Shown: positions 22,137-35,538, numbered from the stretch's first letter. The stretch is 64,000 nt of DNA from Gordius sp. MW1 (GCA_964036665.1 OZ038530.1:9512501-9576500); one strand, 5' to 3'. A program made the numbers and translations. Notes: generated by a model not told the origin, from the sequence alone.

Positions 22137-23969
22137 CTTCTCTATTAGATGACTTAACCCTACATTAAATTGAGATATGGGAAGGGTACCCCTCTACCCT
22201 TGGCTACACACAAACTTGTCACTTCTAATAGAACATTCTTTATATTCTATTTTGTTTACATTAATTTTGATTTTATTTATCGATGTTAATATTATAATAA
22301 TTATAATTTGTTTTTAACACCCTCTAACATTCTCGGATATAAATCTATGAAAAATATTTATTTCAATTTAATTATCCTCTCTTATGTTAGGCTAATAGAT
22401 AAGCTATGAAATATATCTATGAGCTGGTAATTTGAATCCATATTCTAATCAATTAGTAAATGTAAATATTAAAATGTACGAGTTGTTAATGCTATTTTTT
22501 ATACAAGTTTTTTGTTGGGCCTTACCCTAAAGTTTTCTACAACTTAGATAAGCCGTTTATTCGCTATGCAATTTAAGCACGGGTGAAAATATACGGAGGT
22601 TAATATTTGGGAGCTAGGGGCCTTGCTACGTCTATGCTGACACCGGTTGCTTTAAATTACTTCATAGTATATCTGCATAAGGTGGTTTTAATCGGGAAGA
22701 GGTCAGAAAAATTGATTTAAAAAGTAATCTTTCTTTGTTTTTAGACAAAAATTAGCCATAATTATATAAACCATTTGCCAAATGACACCAGGGTGCGCCC
22801 TAGTCGGGCTTAAAAATAACAAAGGATTTGACCTCATGCCGGGAACAAATTAAATTCAAACTGCGGTCATTATTTTTCATTTTGCTTAAAATATTTGCCA
22901 GATTTGTAGTTTCCTACTATAAAGCTACAAGTTGGGCTGGATTTTTTGCGACAAGCATGACAATTGATAACTTTTTTAAGGACATTCATTTAAACCAACT
23001 TTTCCCCTTTTTCACAAAAAAAACCATTACAATTCGCCTAACTCTGATCATAGATAGTGTTAATAAAATGAAGGGCAGAATATAGAATTTAAAAACAAAC
23101 GAAATGCCTAATATACAAATCATAATATGATTCACAGCCATTTTGTTTATTTTGCTAAGTAATAGATTCCCACAAATAAAAGTTTCTCAACAAACCATTT
23201 GGTGGTTCAAGTCCTAATTCAGATCATAAAATAAATTTCAAAGTGGAGGAATTACCCGAAACACCCTATAATTTTTGTATAAAAGTTTGTGCAATTTGAA
23301 ATAGACTTTACGACTTAAAAGGCATTTCTGGAGTGAATCAGTCGTATTTCCATTTTTTTTGTCTAAAATGTTAGAGATGCTAAATTAATATGATTTGTAA
23401 AATAAATACTGAAATTTATCAATTTCAAAATTATAAAGGTTTAAACAACAAATTTTATTAAAGCCCTTGTCATGCTTCCTACAAATATAAATGTCACACA
23501 TGGCTTTATTGTATAAAGAATTCAAGATATTATTTAATATATATTTTTTTAATTTTGTTGTAGTTATATTGATTTTTGATAAAATATAAATATACAACTA
23601 TTTTTTTGACTATAAGATTAAAAAATGGAAATCTATAACAATATTTTTAAAATTTTTATGATTAATTTTTCCCTTAATATATACACTTACCCTAATTTAT
23701 AAATAAAAATGTAAAAATAATTGTTATGAGATTTTATCTAGGAATAGATTAAAATTTATGCTGTGAAATATTTGTTGAGACCATAAAGGTATTATAAAAG
23801 TCCAAAAAGTTTTATAAACATCAAAATGCAAGCATTTTATCTATCAAAGTTCAAGTTTTTCACCAGAATATTTATATTTATAACTGTTTAATTCTAGGAT
23901 GTTTAAAAAAAATAAATCGTCAGAAATATTGATTTTTGGCGGTCTTAAATCTTTATTGCCTTCTAACTT
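22137..23969. other. AT-rich intergenic region
   Basis: No coding, RNA or complete transposon feature is supported. A segment at about 22245-22330 resembles 45365-45480 (a shared motif is AACACCCTC after an AT-rich lead), hinting at an old dispersed repeat. GGTTCAAGTCC near 23203 looks like a tRNA B box, but no tRNA fold is apparent. Confidence 0.45.
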
Positions 23970-24133
23970 AATGGGCGCAGCTAGGATTTGATTTAGAGGC
24001 GGTCAATAATGATTTAGGGAGGGACAAAATGATATTTTTAGTAATTTTAGTCATAACTATATTAATTTTGAAAATAAATTGGATTAAGAGGGGGGCAGCC
24101 GCCCCCCCCCCTGCCACCCTCTGGCTACGACCA
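23970..24133. mobile_element. ATGGGCGTAGCC MITE, diverged copy
   Basis: Starts ATGGGCGCAGCTAGG and ends TGGCTACGACCAT, with the G/C-rich stretch GGGGGGCAGCCGCCCCCCC near its right end. Same layout as 26878-27005, 52380-52553 and 62585-62752. No target duplication can be recognised. Confidence 0.75.
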
Positions 24134-25906
24134 TGAACAGTGCCAACCTAATTTTATCAGAGATATTAGTATAAATTTTATTGTTTTTATTTTTAAGATA
24201 GATAAAAAAAAAGAATACACAAAGAGAAATAACCCACAATTTAACTGTTAACCTATAGAAAACTATAAAATGTAAGCTTATGGCCAAAATATAGACCTTC
24301 AAATCAAGCGCAAAAATTCAAATTTCTTATGATTTTGAAATTGCAGCGATATAAAGAATTTAAATCAATGAAGGGTAAAGAGAAAATTAAAGGGCTCATT
24401 AAATTTTAATTTTGTTTAGTCAAAAAAATGAATGGTGAAGTTTTTCATGCTAATTTTTGAATTTCATACGTCATGTGTTGACCAAAAGTTTGAAAAAAGG
24501 AGCAAATGCCATATTAACATCTTGTTTCTTAAGAAGATAATAATAACCCCTTTTTAGGAGTGCCGCAATTAAATTAAATATCTTCTTAAAAATATTATTA
24601 AACCCGCAATTTATTATTAAATTTCAAATCTTGATTCTTATCTAATTTTGCATAAAGAGAAAAGAGGAAACTTGTAGTTGCCCAAGATGAAAAATAGGTG
24701 TATTTAAATATCCAAAACCTTAAAACAGAAACAAATCATTGTTAATATTTTTTATCATCTGCCTAAAGATTTTTTTAAATCAAAATGGGTATTCTTATAT
24801 TTATATCAGCTTAAATATTTTTTATAAAATCTAGTTTAAATGGTATCTAAAACAAAGAAAGTCTAAAATTAAATGAAACTAAAAGCCCTTTTATTTTAAT
24901 TTATAATCAGTTAGGAAAGTTGTGCAATAGAAAATAAATGGCAAATGAATTAGTTATTAAACTAAGACCATGACTTACAATATGATATAGTAAATATGTT
25001 CAAAGAAATAGTCTTACAAATCACTAAATTATTCAACAAGTTGCAAATTATTTTCAAAACATTTTAAAATCGCAATTAAGACAGCTATTCTTGCACAGAA
25101 TTTTACAAATCAACTAGAATAAATAGATAAAAATTTATTGAGATCTTTTTACATGTTGTTTTGTGAAAATAAATTACGATAAAGATAACATTTGACAATA
25201 TATTACATGTATTAAATATTTAGGCTTAGACAAATTCATTTTATGATTGCATATTTTTGGAAAATAAATAACTTAAAAATATGTGCTCTAAATTACATTT
25301 TAATAAATAGGTGTGAGTTGAGGAAATTGATTAAAACATTAAACAAAAAGACTATGTTTTTTCATTCAGATATCAAAATCTTGATTGCTAAAAAGTTGAA
25401 TGCCATTGTTTTCAGCATACATTTCTGAGGCTAATTTACTAAGAGGAAACATTAAAAAATCATAGAATTCCTTCTGAATTATATAATTATAAAAAGTTTG
25501 ATTTACAATGCAATAAATATAAAATTAAATTAATATTATTTCTCATGAGAATTTATTTTTTCAATCTTACCAAACTCTATTAGAGCAAACCGCTATGTAA
25601 ACATTTCCTTATTTATGTGAATGGGTTAAACTAATAAACAAGGTCCAGAAATTTTTGTCTGACCCTTCACCAAGAGCCTTGCCAATGGGGTGACCCCGCC
25701 AGTAACTAACACCCAAAAAATAAAAATGAGACAGCTTAAGAATCATTTTTATAGTACAACAAATGTTGCTGTTAGCTACCATTGGTATAGCCCCTTGGAT
25801 CACGAGGGTACACAAGCTCAACCACCACTACAAGGTAATTCTGGATTGGTTGAGAAGATTATTAAAGTGTTTAAACATCCCTAGAGAGAAATTAACAAGA
25901 CATTGT
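24134..25906. other. AT-rich intergenic region, 3' of MAF1
   Basis: No supported gene. The 25630-25900 part is less AT-rich and has open frames on both strands (for example 25690-25884 plus), but neither strand gives a recognisable protein or a consistent exon chain. It may be MAF1 3' UTR. Confidence 0.4.
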
Positions 25907-26792
25907 TTACCTCATGGCCCTGCAAGTGAAAAAGAGTATTCTTTTTAGTTTGGGATTGTGAAAGAAATAATTGAATGACCAGAGTACACCATCCTCTCCA
26001 AATGGGTCGCTTGATAAATCAGGGTTGTAACTGTAAATAATGCAATCCTTAAGGTCTATTTCATTATTAATCACATTCCAAAGGTGTGTTTTTAAAATTT
26101 CATATTTTGTTCCCATAACACTATACAAATTTGAATCAACTGCATTGGTGACCATCTGAGTCGTAATATAAAGTTTTTGTTAGAATTCAGTTTTATTTAA
26201 TAAACAAGTTTTTTTATAAGGTGATTTTGACCTGTAAACTGGGTTCTCGGCTAAATTCCTCACTTCTTGCATTTCCAAAATCATAATCAGGATTAAAGGA
26301 TGCATTAAGAGTGGCAATCAAGGAAAATAAAACTTTCCTGCTGATAGCTGGGCACATATCAGGCAGCATGTTTTCATCAGAATTTATATCATCTGAGTCT
26401 CCATGTAGGCTGTTACAAAATTATATATAAATATTAACAAGTTGAACATAATTGCAAATATAGAAATAAAAATTAATATATATAAAGATTATATTAATAT
26501 GAGAAATATATACTTAGCATTTAGTGAATTTGGACTTAGAGAAAGTATGCTCTGAGGAGGGGCTAAAGCTTGTAATGAGTTTGGTCCTAGTCCACCTTCT
26601 TGGTTAAAATGTTTGTAAAGTCTTTTTTCTGAGCTTATCATTTTGCACGAGTAGCTCTCAATTCTGGAATAAAAACATCAATAAAAAGAAAAAATAAAAC
26701 AAAAACTACCTATTCAATATCGAACAATCTCCAAACTCCCCCGAAAGGGCTGAACTAATTGCATCAAGTTTCGCGTTTTCCAAAAATTTCAT
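25907..26792 (-). CDS. MAF1: MAF1, repressor of RNA polymerase III
   Basis: Four exons on the minus strand: 26792-26710, 26663-26514, 26409-26232 and 26155-25907. Introns are 46, 104 and 76 nt, all GT-AG and frame-preserving, giving 219 residues. MAF1 binds Pol III and blocks tRNA and 5S transcription under starvation or stress; TORC1-type phosphorylation releases it. Family hallmarks are the [12 protein letters not shown] start, RIESYSCKM (residues 28-36), [44 protein letters not shown] and the closing FNYFFHNP...FFTCRAMR. It is slightly shorter than human MAF1 (256), mainly in the variable linker and C-terminus. No frameshifts or stops, so it appears functional. Confidence 0.97.
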
Positions 26793-26877
26793 ATCATAGG
26801 GAGAATAATTTAACCTTTGTTAAAAAGGCACGAGGAAAAACTGTATAAATTTCTACTCGAGCTTAAAAGAAATTATC

Positions 26878-27005
26878 ATGGGCGTAGCCAAAGGGGGGGC
26901 ATAGAGGGGCAACTGCCTATAATTATGCCAAAAATTTCAAAAAATTTTCATTTTGCCCCTTCCTTTCCCCCCCCCCCCTCTAAATCCAATGCTGGCTACG
27001 CCCAT
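26878..27005. mobile_element. ATGGGCGTAGCC MITE (128 bp)
   Basis: Termini ATGGGCGTAGCCA and TGGCTACGCCCAT with a G-rich left and C-rich right interior. Flanks AGAAATTAT and AGAAATTCT suggest a 9-bp target duplication with one change. It lies about 85 bp upstream of the MAF1 start codon, in the likely promoter or 5' UTR. Confidence 0.88.
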
Positions 27006-28149
27006 AGAAATTCTTCTAAGCTCCAGTAGAAAAACACAGCTTGCTTTGACAAACATCCTGCCTATAAAAATTATACATAGTTTTATGATACTTATTAGAT
27101 TTCATCACAATATGATTTAGAAGGAGACTTAATTTTAGGCTATCATTTTGAGTTTCCTATTTTTGTGTCAAATAAAAAATAAAATGGAGAATTTTATTTG
27201 ATGATATTTTCTAAATATAAGGTGGTACTATTTATTAATCAATTATAAGATTGAATTATAGGATTAATAATCTGAGACTGGAAATACCATCCATCATATA
27301 AAATGTATTTATTTGCAAAATCGTCACCGATTTTTGAGCGGTTACAAATTTATGTACATCGGTGATAATTTCTACATTTTGTTATTAAACATTTGTCATT
27401 TAATTTTTAAATACTTACACAAAGACATTTTACTTTTGGGTAAAATTTCACAAGTTCAGTAATATCCTAACTTTTTGGCCGTTTTGATCTATCTTTAATT
27501 GCTAGACAAGAAAATATTGGCCTTTTATTTACTTTTTTTAATTAAATCAGAATAATTTTTGAAAGGCTGTATATGAGGGTCAAAAAATTTACAAACCTAT
27601 AGTCAGCATTTATTCTCTTAAACTCTTTAGCCACTGACCTTGGGTCGGGTGGACGCATGTCAGACCCAAACCCGAGGCCCGATTAAATTTTAATATATTG
27701 CTTGAACCCGCTGCGAAATCCTGTTGACTCGTGCTCGGGCTTGAACGGGCTTCGGAAGGCCACCGCTCTACCCAAGAGCCTAGCCCCACTCGAGACGCTA
27801 TCTAAACGGATTTTATCAATTAATATAACCCATACAGGGACATTCGTGAAGAGATGATATCCCTCGAAATTACAAATAGGGTTGGTTCTCAGATAATTGC
27901 CATTTACAAAACTAACTTTTAATTTAGTGCATTTTTCATATCTTTTACGCGGGAGGAGGAATAATAGGATCACGAAATAAACCAAAATATTCTAATCATT
28001 GACATAAAAGTTCCACATACATACAGTATGGTAACATGCAAATAAGTGGTGTTAAATACATGCAAAATAGTTGTGGCGCGAGTGGATGATATATCATGTA
28101 AATAAGTGGCGGCGCGAATGGATGATAAAATATGCAAATATGTGGTTTG
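27006..28149. other. AT-rich intergenic region
   Basis: No gene supported. 27630-27780 is GC-richer with CGGGCTTGAACGGGC-like words and may be a decayed word-array hAT end. 28025-28145 has two or three imperfect ~50-bp repeats (ATGCAAATA-AGTGG, GCGCGAGTGGATGAT). Confidence 0.45.
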
Positions 28150-28588
28150 CGGTTACAACAAGTTCTTTGAATTATTCTTTCTCCCTTTCCATCACCTCCT
28201 TCGGCTTACATAAGATTTGACCCTTCTCGTTTTTGACTTAATGGACTCCGACATTGCGACTTTTATTCTAATTAAAAGTAGCGAATTTGTACATAAGCCT
28301 GATGCCCCTCCCTTTATCATCCAGTTTATTATTCACCTCGGCGTAAGCAGCATTCTTCGCTATTGAAAGACCTTTTCCGTGATTTTCTTTGCCTCCCTAT
28401 ATATTTGATAATCCTTATTAGATTTATGTCACCCTTGATAGAGACTTCTAATTCTTTCGATGAAATCCCTAACAGTTTGATCCCACCACCTTTTCCAAGC
28501 TTTGTCTCCTGTGGCTGGTCCTCCTATTCAAATCTTTGCATTCTTTATCCTATCCTAGATCTTAAATCGCCGGTTCCTCCATGTCCGC
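28150..28588 (-). pseudogene. Possible non-LTR retrotransposon (LINE) fragment
   Basis: On the minus strand a frame reads AWKRWWDQTVRDFIERI then DYQIYREAKKITEK. It resembles the linker between endonuclease and RT in LINE proteins (WW..E..KL.....EDY..Y..ARK). It is broken by stops and cut at 28588 by the LTR of the next element. Recognised by pattern only. Confidence 0.4.
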
Positions 28589-30707
28589 TGTGGTGTTTCC
28601 CCCTCCCTGAGTTATTATTACTTATTTTTATTACTTTACGCGTAACACACGATTGTTTATTAGCTTAGTTATTTTTGTTGGTTTGTTTATTTCCCCCCCC
28701 CCCCCACACACGCATATAATTATACGCTATTGTGCCAAATCCCTCTACGATTAAAATAGATCTTATTACCCATTTTGATCGAGCGCTGTTTCGTGATCGA
28801 GCACTTTTAATGGCCTTCGCGTTCGCGTTATATTAGTATAGAATCTAAAGCGTATTTTATTAACATGAATTTGCAAGCGCTGGTTATAATTTAATTCGGT
28901 TCTTTTAAAAGAAAAGCGCATTCATGTTATTATTAATTTTTATCGTAGTGTTATTATAAAAGAAGGAAAGCACCTTTATCATTATTCATTAGTTATTATT
29001 ATTCATTCATTCTTCTTTCTCATTTTTGTGTTTCGCGTAGTTAAATAAAAATTATATATTCGGAAGTCTAAATTAAAAAGGTAATAGTCCTCCCTTTTTG
29101 GGGGAGGACCTTAAAACACCGAGAAAGGAATTATAGTTGTAAATAGATTGGTGGAATTTTTGAGATTATAAAGTAGAAATTCCACGATAAATAAATTAAT
29201 TGAGACATTGAAATTCCAATAGAGATGTTTAATAAATCCACGATTAATTCCATCCATAGCGGCCGTATGTAGGGATTTATTAGTGGTGTCAGAAAATGTG
29301 GATCAATTGAACCTTCGGCAACCAACCCCAAGACAAAATATTGGCAAAATTTTTCAGACGAATGAAAATCCCGAACCACTTAGCTATTCCGTTCGTTAAT
29401 TCAGTGCAAGAAATATTCTCAGACACGAATACAACGAAAGGGAAAAATTCTTAAGCAAATACCCACCCAAATTGAAGCATACCTGAGTGTCAACAAATGA
29501 AAAATATATTCACACCAATTATTCGATACTTAAATATTATGTAAGATAGTATACTTGTTTTTTTTCACATATATTAATGATATGGCGATTGAATTGTTAT
29601 TAACCAATATTAAACCAAACCCCCCGTTTTCTTTTATTATTATTATTATTAGCGGTTTGCGCATTTTTTTATAAAATTAGGAAGGGGTGGCGAGAGAAAT
29701 GATAATGTATAAAATGACAATTGACAGTGTAAGTATAAAATAAAAGTAAAACGGTACAGCCTTTTGATGATAATTTAGTATATATTGATTAAAATTTTGA
29801 TTGAAGCTGTTGCCCGGTGGTGCTTTATAGAGCTGGGACGACGTCCAGTAGCCATGAAGTACCCCAATTGATTCACAGTGCATGATTTCATTGAGTAAAT
29901 CAGTTGCTATGAATCAGTTCCGAGGGCAAAAGCAGGACGATAAATTAAATGAATGGGCTAGATGTCAGCAATTGTTTAAAAATTATGTTGTTTGTTATAC
30001 CTATGATTTATTTGAACTTTGATTAAGAAATAAGGTAGATCGCCGCCTCGACCCTTAGGTTAAACCGCCTCGACCTCGAACTAAAACTGTTACCCCTGTA
30101 CCTTTATCGGATCGGCAGGACTTCAAGTCTTTGACTTCTCGATAAAGGGGGAGGTGTGGTGTTTCCCCCTCCCTGAATTATTATTACTTATTTTTATTAC
30201 TTTACGCTTAACACACGATTGTTTATTAGCTTATTTATTTTTGTTGGTTTGTTTATTCCCCCCCCCCCACACACACGCATATAATACGCTATTGTGCCAA
30301 ATCCCTCTACGATTAAAATAAATTTTATTACCCATTTTGATCGAGCGCTGTTTCGTGATCGAGCACTTTTAATGGCCTTCGCGTTCGCGTTATATTAGTA
30401 TAGAATCTAAAGCGTATTTTATTAACATGAATTTGCAAGCGCTGGTTATTATTTAATTCGGTCCTTTTAAAAAGAAAAGCGCATTCATGTTATTATTAAT
30501 TTTTATCGTAGTGTTATTATAAAAGAAGGAAAGCACATTCATCATTATTCATTAGTCATTATTATTCATTCATTCTTCTTTCTTATTTTTGAGTTTCGCG
30601 TAGTTGAATAAAAATTATATATTCGTAAGTCTAAATTAAAAAGGTAATAGTAGAGATGTTTAATAAATCCACGATTAATTCCATCCATTCGGCCTGTAGG
30701 GATTTAT
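28589..30707 (+). mobile_element. Internally deleted LTR retrotransposon
   Basis: Direct repeats begin TGTGGTGTTTCCCCCTCC at 28589 and about 30154 and run to GGATTTATTAGT near 29282 and 30707. The downstream copy lacks about 135 bp found at 29085-29219. TGGTGTCAGAAAATGTGG, resembling a leucine-tRNA primer site, follows the 5' LTR (29282). AAAGGGGGAGG, a polypurine tract, precedes the 3' LTR (about 30143-30153). The ~870-bp interior has no complete gag or pol. No target duplication is evident, so the outer boundaries may have been altered. Confidence 0.85.
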
Positions 30708-31530
30708 TAGTAATTAGCATCTCCCAATCGTAGTCCGTTCTAGTTTCCTGGCACGCAAAAGTGTGTAGGCTTTCTGGTATTTATCATTGGCCTACGGATC
30801 CATTATTATATCCAATTTGAGGTTTGTAAAGATCAATTCTTTTTAAAAATACTCTTCTTGTAAGATCTATGGCTATAGACAATATTGAAGTGCGAGTTCT
30901 TTCCTATAAATCGTTTCGCAGCAGATAGTCAATTTGACTGAAATGCATTCCACTTCCAAAAGTAAGAGACCGTTTTCCTTATGTTCGCATTTAGCGTCTC
31001 CCATTCCTCGTTTACGCTCTGTAACTTCATCCAATAGTATGGAGGCTTTTTAGTGATATTCATCACAAGTTTTTTACTTTACCATCCCATATATATTTCG
31101 CGGTTATAGTTTTATTCTTTCCAAATTTTCATTTTATCAAGATCTACATCAACTGGACTTATTACTTCATCCGGTATTAATTTGCAATCCATTATCCTCC
31201 TTAAATCCATTCGCCGTATAAGCAATCCATTTGACTAATATGTTTTCCACTTCTGCATAGATATGATCTCCGCGCTTTGGCAAGAAGGTCTTAAGTATTT
31301 TATTCGAAACTCGAAAATAAATTTCAGATAAATAATACCTTATCCGATCATGCCTCTAAACTTAATCTTTATCCTAATATTAAACTCTTTATCATATTCT
31401 AGCAACCTTACCTGTGACAACGTGCTCTTATGAGCGTTGTTTTACAGTGCTAAAAAGACTTAAAACATATCTTAGAAGCACAATTGGACAAGAAAGGTAA
31501 ACTAAATAGTTTTATTAATTTAGGCTTATC
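30708..31530. other. Spacer, possibly LINE debris
   Basis: No continuous frame. Scattered minus-strand pieces look vaguely LINE-like, which could make this the other half of the fragment at 28150-28588, but I cannot establish it. Confidence 0.35.
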
Positions 31531-32702
31531 CAGGCACGTAGCCAGGATTTCGTCCCAGGGGGGGGGGGGGGAAATTTCCAAAAATATTTTATAACATATT
31601 TATTTCAACATAAAAATTATAAAATCTGGTGTCATTATAAAATGATTTCATATTTTCTTTTCCCAGCGTCATCGGGGGTAGGAGATTCCTCATGAATCGC
31701 TAATAAAAGTGTCAATCCATTTAATCTATTCAAACGTCATGAAGTTTTAATTAAAATGTTGTCAGAAATGGAAGAGAAAGCAAATAAGGAGAAATTGAAG
31801 CAAGCTGGTATGATCACGATGTTGCAACAGAAGCTGCAACTTTGCTCACTTTTCTACGACAATCTGAATATATTATCCAAGCAATTGCAAAAAAAGGACC
31901 TAGATCTTCAGCAAGTCAGACAGTTAGCAGAAACTTTAGTAATAGTAGTCGAACCTAAGTAAGTTATATGATTTGAACTCAAGAAACTTCAAAATGCAAG
32001 GAAAATAAACGGTTTTTGGACAAGTGTGGTGTACTCCTCCCGGTCTATTCCAAAATTTATATATTCATTCACCCCCCCCCGTGTAGTGTGTTCCCCTTCA
32101 AAAATTTATATGTTCATTCACCCCCCCCCCACACATACGCGTCAATTTTACTTTACGCGTAGTTAGAATCAGGGGTTTGTCCCGAACCCCTGAACTCGAA
32201 CCGTGTAAACCCCAAAGTTTTACAAACCCCGAACCCAAACCCGAACCCATTTTTAAAAATACCCTTAAAACCCGAACCCGATGAATACAAAAAATGGTTC
32301 GGGTTTTTAATGCAAAAATATATTGTGAAAATATCTCAGTTTTCTCTATCATGACAATGTAACGAAAAACATACGATTGTAATTTCAATATTTTTATGTA
32401 ATTCATAATATGGTATGGCTTTTATTAATTATATTTTTATTGCTTTTACATCCAAAAATAAAAAGCACATTAAAAATTCAATAATTACATATGCACAATG
32501 AGATGAAATAATTGGCATGTGAATTTAATTAGGTGCTATTTAAAGTTAACTATTCAATAATTTTTTGAAGGTAAACATGTTTTATTAGTATAATATAATT
32601 TCTTGAACCCGAACCTGTACCCGAACCCGAACCCAATTCCTTAAACCCGAATACGAACCCGATTTCAAAATTTATGCCAAACCCAAAGACGAACCCGATT
32701 TT

Positions 32703-35538
32703 AGAGCTGTTAAGAACTAGTTCATTTTGAACTAGTTCATAGAACTAGTTTACTTTTTTCTGAACTTAGAACTGAACTAGTTACCTTCCCAAAAATTTGA
32801 ACTGTGAACTTGAACTAGTTCATTTTTTTAAGATTGAACTTGAACTTGAACTAGTTATTTTTTTTCTAATTCTGAACTTGAACTTGAACTATACAATGTA
32901 ATTGAACTAGTTCATCACAAATATATTATTTAAAATAAATTTATAAGCCGAGTGTATATGCATCAACAATTTGACGTGCATTGTCTTGTCGGTAATCATA
33001 CAGACACACATTAGCCGCGAATTTTTGATTTTAAAAACACAAAAAATTTTAGAAAAGATGGATACCATTAGGGATTCGGGTATCTGAAGTAATAGGAACG
33101 AGGCAGCTCAAATCTACCTTTTTACCTTGGCCTTCAATGGAAGAATACTTCAAATATGTATCTTCAGATAAAGATTCATTCAAAGTTAAGTGCAAACTAT
33201 GCACTAAAGTTGTGGCGGCTTCAAGAACCTCAACAGCCAATTTATGGAGACAGATAAAGGTAATAAGAATAACTTATTATAATTTATAATATAAAATCTA
33301 GGTGTCTCACTATCAAAAACATGATGAGATTAAGAAGGCTGTCAAGAATAAGGCTGGAAAAAGTTGTGAAGCTAACAAAAAGTTAACACAAACCTTAATT
33401 GACAGGCCTTTATATAACCAAAATTCCCCAATGGGAATTATTAAATATATAATCAATGCTAATCAACCATTTTCGCTATGTGATGATGAGCACTTCAATG
33501 AATTGTTGAGGGCTTTTAATCCAAAAGCAAAAACAATTTGTAAGCAAACACTCACAGGGAAGGTGATGAAATTTGCTGCAAAGATGAAAGATACAGTTAG
33601 AACAAAGCTAATGGCACCCAAGTATGTATGTACAACTGCAGACTGTTGGACAGCTTTTAATAAGTACTTATTAATTTCTCTAAAATTGTCAATTTATTTA
33701 TTTTGATAGGTCATTTATTAGGGTAACAGCTCATTGGATAGACGATGAGAGTCTTAAAAGAGTTGATGCAGTTCTAGCCTGCAAATGTTTAGAGGGGAGG
33801 CACTCTTTTGATGTTATATGCAAATCCCTTACTCAAATTTACAAAGAGTACCATATTCAAAACAAAAATATCTGTACAATTACTGACAACCGATCTAATT
33901 TCGTTAAAGCATTCAGGTACTATTTATATAATTCTTCTTTCCTAACTTTTATATAGGATTTTTAATGAAAATGATGAGATGCAGGAGGAAGTAGTATCTC
34001 TTAAGGATATGCTTGATCGGGCTGGTTTAGTGGGACATAATCAAAATGATTATCTACCCAAACATAAGAGATGTGCTTGTCACACCCTAATCTGATTGCT
34101 ACAAGTGATGTTTACAAACTTTTGAAAAACAATAATGGGTTTACTAAATTATATAATTCTTCATTCTGTAAGTGCCAGGCACTTTGGAACCTCAATAGCA
34201 GATCCACAATATCGGCACAAACCATACGTAACCGTTTTGGGTGTAAAAATACCCTCCCCTGTAGTAACTAGATGGAATTCAACATTTGATTCCATCTCTG
34301 TTATAATAAAAATGATTCAAAATAAGCCTAGTGATTTTCATACTCTCTGTGATGAATTAAGGCTTGAAAGGCTTTCTTTGGAAGAATCAAATTTTTTACA
34401 GGAATATCACTTAGTGAGTCATTATATTAAATTTTTTTAAGGTAATGGAGCCACTTGCTAAGGCCCTTGAAATTTTGCAGGGGCAAACATATATGTATAT
34501 GGCTTATTATACACCTACCATAAGCCAGATTGAGTTATGTCTGCAGAATATGGTAAACTTAATGGGCTCAACCATTAAAAGATGCTCTTTTGAAAGGAAT
34601 AAACATCAGGTATCAAATATAAATGGATTCTAATATATAAATCATATTTTTAAGATTTCATGATCTCTATGATGAGGAAAATATTATTGCAGCTGTCCTG
34701 CATCCAATTTTTAAGACAGACTGGATCCGGTCACCGGAAAATGTGGAGGAAAGGTCCAAAATCTTAAAAGCAATAAATTTACTAGTGCTTCAAACAACTG
34801 AAAATATGGAGGTGCATGATACACAGAATGGTTTAGATTTTTTTGATATAATACGTGAGAATTCTAATAAAGAAACAATTGAAGACTATATTAAATTAAA
34901 TAATACCTCATTTGATGTATTCGATGAATTTCCCAATCTAAAGCAAATTTTTATCAAATTTAATGTTTGCCTCCCATCTAGTGCTCCAGTTGAAAGGCTT
35001 TTCAGTCTGGGAAAGCTTATATTTGGAGATAAACGTACTTGTTTATTAAACGATAATTTTGAGAACAATATTTTATTAAAGTCCAATTCACATCTACTTT
35101 CACATGATTTTTATTGTAAATTATAATTGTATATTGTTTGTAATAAAGATTTTAAACATTGTATAGTTGATGATTTTGTTATATATGAATATTTCCTTTT
35201 AAATTAGATTTTCAAATATATAATAAACTATAAAATTTATTTAAAATTTTGGATAGCTCTCAAAAAAAACAGATTTTAATTTAGGAATCATTTCCTAAAT
35301 TGGATTAGATTCAAACTTTATCATATTTAAAAAAATGAACTGAACTTTGAACTGAACTTTAACTAGTTATTTTTGTAAAATTGAACTATTAACTTGAACT
35401 AGTTACATTTTTTCCTACATGAACTTGAACTATTTACTTTTGAAAAAAAAAATGAACTTGAACTTGAACTAATGATTTTTTCAAATTGAACTATGAACTT
35501 GAATTAGTTCGTATCATAGATGAACTTTAACAGCTCTG
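32703..35538 (+). mobile_element. hAT transposon, AACTAGTTC words, near full length
   Basis: Ends AGAGCTGTTAAGAACTAG and, inward from the right, CAGAGCTGTTAAAGTTC. They are flanked by CCGATTTT at 32695-32702 and 35539-35546. Subterminal AACTAGTTC/GAACTTGAAC words occupy 32710-32915 and 35335-35530. The 2.84-kb body holds a multi-exon transposase in plus orientation. It inserted into the GAACCC-word hAT. Confidence 0.92.
33055..35126 (+). pseudogene. hAT transposase with BED finger, lightly damaged
   Basis: Exons are joined by tiny GT-AG introns: 33260-33301 (42 nt), 33664-33709 (46), 33917-33956 (40), 34414-34441 (28) and 34610-34654 (45). Features in order: BED zinc finger (WPSMEEYFKYV, CKLC..., then VSHYQKH supplying the His pair); TTDCWTAFNK | SFIRVTAHW and TDNRSNFVKAF of the RNase H-like core; HKRCACHTL; VTRWNSTFDS; and the hATC domain (LPSSAPVERLFSLGKLIF, FENNILLKSN). 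A single-base lesion in the CHTL region (about 34085) and a phase mismatch at the last intron (about 34655) break the frame, so this copy is probably dead though recent. Confidence 0.9.

Noticed and set aside
23140..23240. GGTTCAAGTCC resembling a tRNA B box
   Set aside because: The upstream sequence does not fold into a tRNA and shows no A box at the right distance.
25690..25948. Overlapping plus-strand frames with intron-like GT...AG intervals near MAF1
   Set aside because: Splicing does not give a continuous, recognisable protein in any frame; it may be MAF1 3' UTR.
31756..31962. 68-codon coiled-coil-like frame starting MLSEMEEKANKEK
   Set aside because: It matches the rearranged hAT transposase at 55438-55600 and 56400-56460, so it is transposon debris, not a host gene.
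32041..32160. C-run plus ACACACGCAT resembling the LTR at 28680 and 30260
   Set aside because: Only short, low-complexity similarity; not enough to call another LTR fragment.
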